In this document: positions 46,733 to 51,837 of the stretch, piece after piece
Layout of the letters: each line of letters begins with the position of its first letter
Position numbering within the stretch: the stretch's first letter is position 1
Assembly (NCBI GenBank): GCA_964412555.1
Contig: CAYPPG010000056.1
Location: 1 to 51,837, forward strand
Length of the DNA: 51,837 nt
Source: CAYPPG01 sp964412555
GTDB taxonomy: Bacteria > Hinthialibacterota > Hinthialibacteria > Hinthialibacterales > Hinthialibacteraceae
Direction: 5' to 3'
Notes under the pieces: model-generated
The model's input: only the letters and a program-made list of their open reading frames with translations
Databases searched by the model: none
What the model was told of the DNA's origin: nothing
Translations under genes and position numbers: made by a program

Positions 46733-46844
46733 AGAACATTACGTCGAGAGATTGTATAATATACTTATACTATATGTTGATTAGAAACATCAGTCGGCAA
46801 AAAACCGGCAAGACATCTTTCCCAATTTCGTGAGAAGGACAATC

Positions 46845-47309
46845 ATGGTAAAAACAATCGAAGGACAACTTATCGGTACGGGAAAGAAATTCGGAATCGT
46901 CGTTTCCCGTTTCAATAGTTTTATTACGGAGCGCTTATTGGAAGGTGCATTGGACGGTCTTCGTAGGCACGGCACCGCCGACGATGATATCACTATCGTC
47001 CGTGTTCCCGGTTCCTATGAAATGCCGTTGGTGTTGAAAAAAATGGCCAAAATCGAAAAATACGATGCTCTTATCGCTCTCTCGACAATCATTCGGGGGG
47101 CAACGGCCCATTTCGATTATATAGCGGCAGAAAGTTCTAAAGGCATTGCTCTTGTCAGTCTGGAACATGAAATTCCAATTGCGTTCGGTGTGTTAACCAC
47201 GAATACGATTGAGCAAGCGGTGGAACGGGCTGGAACGAAATCCGGAAACAAAGGATTCGAGGCAGCGGTTACCGCAATTGAAATGGTCAACCTTACCGAT
47301 CAGTTATGA
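46845..47309 (+). CDS. ribH: 6,7-dimethyl-8-ribityllumazine synthase
   Basis: This 154-residue protein has the lumazine synthase core. SRFNSFITERLLEGA binds substrate, RVPGSYEMPL the phosphate, and RGATAHFDYI carries catalytic His89. FGVLTTNTIEQAVERAG is also standard. It condenses the RibD product with DHBP. An in-frame GTG five codons upstream is rejected because AAGGAC precedes the ATG at 46845. A TATAAT (46755) in the 112-base gap may give an internal promoter. The stop overlaps the nusB start by four bases. Confidence 0.95.
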   Translation: MVKTIEGQLIGTGKKFGIVVSRFNSFITERLLEGALDGLRRHGTADDDITIVRVPGSYEMPLVLKKMAKIEKYDALIALSTIIRGATAHFDYIAAESSKGIALVSLEHEIPIAFGVLTTNTIEQAVERAGTKSGNKGFEAAVTAIEMVNLTDQL

Positions 47310-47749
47310 AGCCATCCGGTCCTCGACATCTTGGCCGTGAATATGCCCTCCGTCTTCTTTACGGATTCGACATAACCGGTAATATTTCCAAAAGTTTGAA
47401 ATCTTTTCCTCCGGCAAACTGGTGGACCGGTCAAGATCGTCTTCGAGTGCCGCCACCGGCAAGAGACTTTGGCCGAAAAATAGTGGAACAAGTTCTAAAG
47501 CATCGTGAGGAAATCGATCAACTTATAAAAGAATATTCCAAGCATTGGCGGTTGGAGCGCATCTCTCCCATCGAGCGCAACATATTGCGAATTGGGATTT
47601 GTGAATTGTTATATTTCGGTGAAAACCCGATAAAAGTCATTCTCAACGAAGCGCTCGAATTGTCCAAATGTTACGGAAATCTCGAATCCCCCCGTTTCAT
47701 TAACGGTATTCTTGATCCTCTCGCCTCTCATCTGCGCCAGGAAGAATAA
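47306..47749 (+). CDS. nusB: Transcription antitermination factor NusB
   Basis: This 147-residue all-helical protein has LGREYALRLLYGFDI, the core HWRLERISPIERNILRIGICEL, and VILNEALELSKCYG, which are NusB signatures. NusB with NusE binds boxA RNA during rRNA transcription. It overlaps ribH by four bases, as ribH-nusB pairs often do in bacteria. Last gene of the operon. Confidence 0.94.
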   Translation: MKPSGPRHLGREYALRLLYGFDITGNISKSLKSFPPANWWTGQDRLRVPPPARDFGRKIVEQVLKHREEIDQLIKEYSKHWRLERISPIERNILRIGICELLYFGENPIKVILNEALELSKCYGNLESPRFINGILDPLASHLRQEE

Positions 47750-47755
47750 GCGGCG

Positions 47756-48065
47756 TTACTTGTTGGACTGGCATGAAGGACAATAATAACACGAACGACT
47801 ACTGATTTTGATTTTCTCGATCGAGGTGTTGCATTTTGGACATCGCAGGTCCGTATTCCGGTGAGCTAATAGATAATTGTTGGGAATGCCTTGGTTTTTG
47901 ATGAACCGATTCGTTGTGGTTGTCAGGACACGTTGCATCGTTTTAAAGAGAACCTTTTTCTTTCAGGATTCGCCGATCCGTTACCGTGAGACCGGTGATG
48001 GTTTGATGCAAGGATGTGGAATCGAGATAATTCTTGAATGAGGCAACATCAGGTAATTCAGGCAT
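47756..48065 (-). pseudogene. Internally deleted Fpg/Nei-like DNA glycosylase remnant
   Basis: The 5' end reads MPELPDVASFKNYLDSTSLHQ..., the universal Fpg/Nei start with the catalytic Pro2 and Glu3, and continues 40 codons to TAA at 47943. In the next frame the 3' end follows at once: MQRVLTTTTNRFIKNQG... and a zinc finger CPKC-x16-CPSCQ, the C-terminus of Fpg. A normal family member is about 260-290 residues; about 180 are missing in the middle, and the frame is shifted. Both ends keep recognisable sequence, so the loss seems recent, or the gap is an assembly error. Translation of a working enzyme is unlikely. Confidence 0.78.
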
Positions 48066-48158
48066 GATGAATCCTTGTGAAAGAGGAAACGATTTGGTAA
48101 ATTGAAGCGAGCTTTTCATGAGAAAGAAATGCCCCACTTCTCAAATGATTATTCATCC

Positions 48159-49313
48159 TTAAAAACGATAGATCGCTGCCGCATACGTTTGACTTGGCAA
48201 TTGTTCCTGTTCCACCGCATAGACCGTGCCTCCGTTTCGAATCGTATGAGAAGCGGAAAAATCCAATAAGTCATCGTCATGCAGATGCTGTTCAGCATGG
48301 AGATCGACACGGTCCTCCGCCGGATCGTATTTTCCCCATACATGTTGATTCAAGGCAACGAATAATGTGTCCACTCGTTTAAAAGCAGCGGCGGGAACTA
48401 TATTTCTCACCTCATCCGATACTTTCTCGGTGCTTTTCATTTCCTGATACCGCTCCTTTGATTTTTCATAATCATTTCGGAAATAGGGCTCAATCACTTC
48501 CCAAGCATTTTGAAGCAATTTTTGTTCATCCGCTTCGTCAATATTTCCAGGGACGAAACTTTTTTCCACTAAATGGGAATAAGAATTCGCCTGTTGATAG
48601 ATCGGAAACAAAAAATCGACACCGGCAAACACTAAGGGCACATTCCTGTTCGGCACACTCTTGTTGAGTGTTTCATCCACTTGTTGAAAGAAACGTAAAA
48701 TTCGGTCTTTATGATCGTCTTCCACTACGCCCTGCCCATGAAAAAGAGCCGAACGCGTACTAGGAGCCACGGGAGATGCTTTGGTATGAAATTGAACCGA
48801 TTTCTCATCTTCTTCCAATGCCAGTGCTTCATCCAAACTACCCGGCATGTCCTTGTTTTGGATCTCTTCAATAAGATTGTTCGTACATTGAAACAATCGA
48901 ACCCGATTTTGGCTGATCGCTAAGAGATAAAATTGACGGTTATTCTGAATCAATGGAATCAAAGGTTTTATATGAAACCGATTTGTGGTCACCAGGAGTT
49001 CTGCAAAAGAAACGGGAAGCCGATAGATTCGAAAGTCACCATTCGAAATAAAACCGGCCAATCCATCTGACTGGTGTAACCAAAAATCATCGTTTTCCAG
49101 CAAGGCTCGTGCCTTTTCCATTCCATCGTTCAAGAAAGGACTTTCCTTCGTTTCCAATTGTTTTTCCAAAGAACGAATACAATTTTTATATCGTGTACGA
49201 TTTTGTTCATGCTCCGATGATGCTCGTAACGTCGGCATATAAAGGGAGACACAGGTATTCCCTTCTTGGTTCAAAATCGATTCAAAATCTTGAAAAAAAT
49301 ATGGATCTAACAT
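48159..49313 (-). CDS. baeRF-type (bacterial aeRF1-like) protein, probably family 3
   Basis: This 384-residue protein starts MLDPYFFQDFESIL and continues with CVSLYMPTLRASSEHEQNR. It has the layout of the bacterial archaeo-eukaryotic release-factor-like families: an N-terminal domain, a central VPLVFAGVDFLFPIYQQA and a C-terminal pelota-like part with VDTLFVALNQHVWG and GGTVYAVEQEQLP. A GAGGT site seven bases before 49313 beats an ATG 11 codons upstream that overlaps the preceding gene. These proteins are proposed to act on ribosomes. In this operon they sit with an HPF homologue, which fits. Direct function is unproven. Confidence 0.75.
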   Translation of the reverse strand: MLDPYFFQDFESILNQEGNTCVSLYMPTLRASSEHEQNRTRYKNCIRSLEKQLETKESPFLNDGMEKARALLENDDFWLHQSDGLAGFISNGDFRIYRLPVSFAELLVTTNRFHIKPLIPLIQNNRQFYLLAISQNRVRLFQCTNNLIEEIQNKDMPGSLDEALALEEDEKSVQFHTKASPVAPSTRSALFHGQGVVEDDHKDRILRFFQQVDETLNKSVPNRNVPLVFAGVDFLFPIYQQANSYSHLVEKSFVPGNIDEADEQKLLQNAWEVIEPYFRNDYEKSKERYQEMKSTEKVSDEVRNIVPAAAFKRVDTLFVALNQHVWGKYDPAEDRVDLHAEQHLHDDDLLDFSASHTIRNGGTVYAVEQEQLPSQTYAAAIYRF

Positions 49314-49342
49314 GCTGAATACCTCTACCGTTCTTCCACTCT

Positions 49343-49624
49343 TCATACTTTCGATTTTTCTTCCATGGATTGAATTCGGTCTGTGCGCGTATCGAGACGG
49401 ACTGTGGTGAGAATTCGAGGAACACCACTTTTGTGAACTTCAAACAGACATTCTTTTACCGTATCTACCACAGAGGCCCAATCGCCTTCCACATTCGTTC
49501 CAAAGGCATGAACATGAGAATTCAATCCGGCTTTTTCAATAATCTCTTCACATTTATCGATATAGTCGGAAACCGACGTTTCGGCTCCCACTGGGGTAAT
49601 GCTTATATCCGCGGTTACATGCAT
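49343..49624 (-). CDS. MTH1187-family (YkoF-like thiamine-binding fold) protein
   Basis: This 93-residue protein reads MHVTADISITPVGAETSVSDYI, then GLNSHVHAFGTNVEGDW, typical of the MTH1187 family, whose members form small ferredoxin-like folds and may bind thiamine. AAGGAG lies nine bases before the ATG, so upstream in-frame ATGs are rejected. It is the third gene of the operon, 69 bases after hpf. Its link to ribosome biology is unknown. Confidence 0.85.
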   Translation of the reverse strand: MHVTADISITPVGAETSVSDYIDKCEEIIEKAGLNSHVHAFGTNVEGDWASVVDTVKECLFEVHKSGVPRILTTVRLDTRTDRIQSMEEKSKV

Positions 49625-49693
49625 TGATTTGTTCTCCTTCGATTCGTAAGTAGTATCGGCGTTCATCGATTCGTTCAAGCGATCCATGTATCA

Positions 49694-50263
49694 TTAGAGT
49701 CTTGGTGGTTTGTCGACAATGGCGACGGTGCTGGCTTGCAAGCCTTTCTCTCCTTCTTCTTCCACATATCGAACGCCGGTGCCGATGTTCAGCCGTTCAA
49801 AATCGTCGTTCAATACACTGTTTTTATGGAAATACACATCACGTCCTTCCCGTGATTTCAAAAAACCATATCCTTCTTGCGGGAAGATTTTGGAAACAAA
49901 GGCTTGAACTTCCTGATCGGGATGTTGTTTCACTTCCTTGTGTTGTTTCTCCACTTGATCCTGGACTTTCCTGCGAGCGGCATCGAACGCCTGACGTATT
50001 ACGGTAGCTAAGGAATCATGCATGTCGCCTTCGCCTGCCTCCCGTTTCACGATTAATTCATGGCCAGGCGGGATGGTTATTTCAATTCGAACGCGATATG
50101 GATTCCCGGAACGTTGATGCTTTTGTGGTTGTTCCAACGTCACGTTGCATCGAATCATCCATCCGCAGATGCGTTCCAGTTTTTCCACTTTTTCATAAAT
50201 CAAGTTTTCAATTTCTTCCGATTTTTGAACATCGCGATATGTGATTTCAACCGGGATTTGCAT
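49694..50263 (-). CDS. HPF/RaiA-like ribosome hibernation domain fused to a cold-shock domain
   Basis: This 189-residue protein has two domains. Residues 1-105 match HPF/YfiA: IPVEITYRDVQKSEEIENLI, NPYRVRIEITIPPGHELIV and DSLATVIRQAFDAARRKVQDQ. Residues about 118-185 are a cold-shock domain with RNP-like motifs GYGFL (131-135) and DVYFHKNS (142-149). HPF dimerises or silences ribosomes in stress; CSDs bind single-stranded RNA. The fusion is known in some bacteria and suggests RNA-guided or mRNA-clearing hibernation. AAAGG precedes the start. It is second in the operon. Confidence 0.9.
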   Translation of the reverse strand: MQIPVEITYRDVQKSEEIENLIYEKVEKLERICGWMIRCNVTLEQPQKHQRSGNPYRVRIEITIPPGHELIVKREAGEGDMHDSLATVIRQAFDAARRKVQDQVEKQHKEVKQHPDQEVQAFVSKIFPQEGYGFLKSREGRDVYFHKNSVLNDDFERLNIGTGVRYVEEEGEKGLQASTVAIVDKPPRL

Positions 50264-50294
50264 AGATTGAACCTTTCTTTATTTCCTTCTGTGC

Positions 50295-50729
50295 TCACTG
50301 AGAATGTACACCGACCGGAATAATTCCTTCCGGCAGAGCACTAAAGATATGATCCATTTGTCCTTTGCTGATATGCTTATTCAAGATTTGAAATACACTT
50401 TCTACCGCTTTTTCCGGCTCGTATCCGCCTCCCTGGCGCACTTCTTCAGCCACACGTTGGAGAAATTCCTCTTTCGTTCGATATTTTTCTGGTTTTTCAG
50501 CGGGACGATATCCTTCAAAGTAGATTCCCCGAATCAGAACCGGCAACTGTGAGGCAAAATCCATCGCTTCTTCCACCGTAATTCTGTCTCGTACGGCGAA
50601 TAAAACACCACGTAAGGCATGATACGCGGTTTGCTGATTTGGGATATTGAGTTCATCGCTGATCTCGTTCAACCAGGTATTGGCTTCGTGCAATGTATGA
50701 TCGAAAAGATGATGTTCCGTTCGTGCCAT
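50295..50729 (-). CDS. DUF2267-domain protein
   Basis: This 144-residue protein has tandem DUF2267 features: TAYHALRGVLFAVRDRITVEEAMDFASQLPVLIRGIYFEGYRP and EEFLQRVAEEVRQGGGYEPEKAVESVF. DUF2267 proteins are common in stress loci with unknown activity. AAGGAG eight bases before the ATG fixes the start. It is first in a four-gene minus-strand operon. Confidence 0.88.
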   Translation of the reverse strand: MARTEHHLFDHTLHEANTWLNEISDELNIPNQQTAYHALRGVLFAVRDRITVEEAMDFASQLPVLIRGIYFEGYRPAEKPEKYRTKEEFLQRVAEEVRQGGGYEPEKAVESVFQILNKHISKGQMDHIFSALPEGIIPVGVHSQ

Positions 50730-50779
50730 ATGATCATCTCCTTCATTAATGGTTTTTATTGTGTTCATGATAGAATTTC

Positions 50780-50794
50780 GCAACCAATGTGCCA
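50780..50794 (-). promoter_or_regulatory. Sigma-54-like (-24/-12) promoter of the DUF2267-HPF operon
   Basis: On the minus strand TGGCAC-N5-TTGC gives GG and GC separated by exactly ten bases, the sigma-54 rule. It lies 50 bases before the DUF2267 start, leaving about 40 bases of leader. A sigma-54 activator site was not sought beyond the window. Confidence 0.55.
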
Positions 50795-50975
50795 TTTCTG
50801 AGTAAACAAGATATGGAAAGGAATATGAATAATTGTAGGGATTCAGAGGGCTAATTCAGGGAGTGGGAAAGAATGTTATCGACAGTTTCAGTATTGAACT
50901 GTGAAAAACATACACAATTCAATGTAATATTGAAACATGACGTGTATAATTCAATTTGTTAGGGTAGGCAAGAAA

Positions 50976-51653
50976 TTATGATCCATTTGATTGAATACTC
51001 TCTATAACGAAGTCATCGAATGCCGTCGCGGCGTCTGCTTTTGTCCATAATCCTGTCATTCCGGCATCGGAAAATGTTTCGTCTTCAACTTCGATCATCT
51101 TTTTCCCATCGAACGATGCTTCAATGGATGTTCCTTTCATGACGATTCCGATTTCATGCCATTTCGCCGGATCCGCTTTTACCTCTGCCGATTTGAGCAT
51201 GATTCGTTTCCCGTCTTTCACGGAATATACACGGAAGTTATCTTCCAAAGGATTCCAGCGGGCAATATAGTAATTATCCGGATCCTGCACACGCCACATG
51301 GGGCCGCCGCCTTGATCGATTTTCCCCCTCATCGCTTTCACCTTGACCTGGATTTTCACATCTTTGATTTTCTTTTCCTTATAAATCGCAAGATTGAAGG
51401 TAGGCCGAGGATTATCGGTCTTCGTCAAGGCAAACACATTCTTCCCATTTAAAGCGCCTTCCATCTCAATGGCTTCCCAGCGTGCCGGGGTACCGGCACC
51501 GTGATTTTCGGCAAGAAACCATCTCTTCGGCACTTTGCCCGATTCACATTTCTCGAAATCCCATTTGCATCGCGAATCATTCTCTGTTTCGGAGGCAATA
51601 CTGAGCGAACCTAGTATAACAATGGCTGATAGAACAAAATACTTTCGAAGCAT
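50976..51653 (-). CDS. Secreted DUF1080-like/concanavalin-like protein
   Basis: This 225-residue protein has a signal peptide (about 1-19). A beta-sandwich follows, similar to the DUF1080/LamG-like family of planctomycete and verrucomicrobial secreted proteins: PARWEAIEMEGALNGKNVFAL, GGPMWRVQDPDNYYIARWNP, KWHEIGIVMKGTSIEASFDGKKM and GLWTKADAATAFDDF. AAGGAG lies seven bases before the ATG. Role may be glycan binding or 3-keto-sugar hydrolysis; sequence does not decide. Confidence 0.82.
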   Translation of the reverse strand: MLRKYFVLSAIVILGSLSIASETENDSRCKWDFEKCESGKVPKRWFLAENHGAGTPARWEAIEMEGALNGKNVFALTKTDNPRPTFNLAIYKEKKIKDVKIQVKVKAMRGKIDQGGGPMWRVQDPDNYYIARWNPLEDNFRVYSVKDGKRIMLKSAEVKADPAKWHEIGIVMKGTSIEASFDGKKMIEVEDETFSDAGMTGLWTKADAATAFDDFVIESIQSNGS

Positions 51654-51772
51654 ATTACTTCTCCTTTCTTTTTCTGGGGGTAAACGCTGAAAATGGGAAA
51701 GTATTACAAAGAAATCTACTATTCAAGAGATGAAAAATGGCAATAAACGCATAGGATCACCCCGTGTTTTTA

Positions 51773-51781
51773 TGTTATAAT
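51773..51781 (+). promoter_or_regulatory. Extended -10 promoter for the gene at the right edge
   Basis: TGTTATAAT (TG-n-TATAAT) lies 44 bases before a GTG start. No good -35 box is visible, which is common for extended -10 promoters. Confidence 0.5.
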
Positions 51782-51824
51782 ATAGGTTCTTCGCTGTTTG
51801 GTATGGATAAAGGAGGAGAAGCCA

Positions 51825-51837
51825 GTGCATACCCCCC
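51825..51837 (+). CDS. Start of a gene cut by the window edge
   Basis: GTG CAT ACC CCC follows the strong ribosome site AAAGGAGGAG at 51809-51818, six bases upstream. Only four codons are visible, so the product is unknown. Confidence 0.55.

Overview
The window looks like chromosomal DNA of an uncultured, Gram-negative-type bacterium of about 45-50 % GC. The evidence is Tat and Sec signal peptides, a lipobox, an O-antigen-ligase-like protein and a flagellar-type MAF glycosyltransferase. Several traits are shared by Planctomycetota, Lentisphaerota, Hydrogenedentota, Omnitrophota or Poribacteria-like lineages: Tat-exported sugar-isomerase-like proteins, a DUF1080-like secreted protein, many SUMF1-domain proteins without catalytic cysteines, a non-pyrrolysine MttB homologue, and a giant parallel beta-helix protein with Pro/Thr spacers. 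I cannot assign a phylum from sequence reading alone. I see no phage, transposase or CRISPR array. The window is an ordinary chromosomal mosaic with several accessory islands.

Layout. 1-1.4 kb: 5'-truncated MttB-family methyltransferase. 1.4-2.1 kb: VapBC-type toxin-antitoxin pair. 2.2-4.6 kb: Tat-exported flavoprotein translationally coupled to a fused NapH/NapG-like polyferredoxin. 4.84 kb: tRNA-Arg(CCU). 5-8.6 kb: exported sugar-isomerase-like protein, secreted SUMF1-LRR protein and a SAM methyltransferase. 8.6-12 kb: BlaI-type repressor and an M56 metalloprotease fused to a beta-propeller, with an operator-like palindrome inside the promoter. 12.1-17.9 kb: a 1913-residue secreted protein made of two copies of a beta-helix module. 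18.4-23.4 kb: plus-strand cluster of coiled-coil membrane proteins, a SUMF1 lipoprotein and an ECF sigma factor. 23.6-31.7 kb: a convergent single gene for a 2679-residue cytoplasmic protein I do not recognise, with an ATP-grasp-like C-terminal region. 32-33.4 kb: DeoR regulator and a small secreted protein with two similar halves. 33.5-36.2 kb: O-antigen-ligase/TPR protein coupled to an IspG homologue that ends before its Fe-S domain. 36.3-39 kb: secreted SUMF1 protein and MAF glycosyltransferase. 39-42.6 kb: ABC exporter half, GNAT acetyltransferase and a tandem PurS-like protein. 42.8-47.7 kb: sugar isomerase-ribD-ribE-ribBA-ribH-nusB operon. 47.8-48.1 kb: internally deleted Fpg/Nei-like glycosylase remnant. 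48.2-50.8 kb: DUF2267 / HPF-cold-shock fusion / MTH1187 / baeRF-type operon behind a sigma-54-like promoter. 51-51.7 kb: secreted DUF1080-like protein, then the start of a further gene at the right edge.

How genes work together. The rib genes supply the full route from GTP and ribulose-5-phosphate to riboflavin. The flavoprotein/polyferredoxin pair looks like a quinone-to-periplasm electron path. The DUF2267/HPF/baeRF operon looks like a stress or stationary-phase ribosome-protection cassette. The BlaI/M56-propeller pair looks like a proteolytic signal-transduction system. The best candidates for undescribed biology are the 2679-aa protein with its coiled-coil/ECF neighbourhood, the HPF/baeRF operon, and the IspG homologue without Fe-S cysteines.
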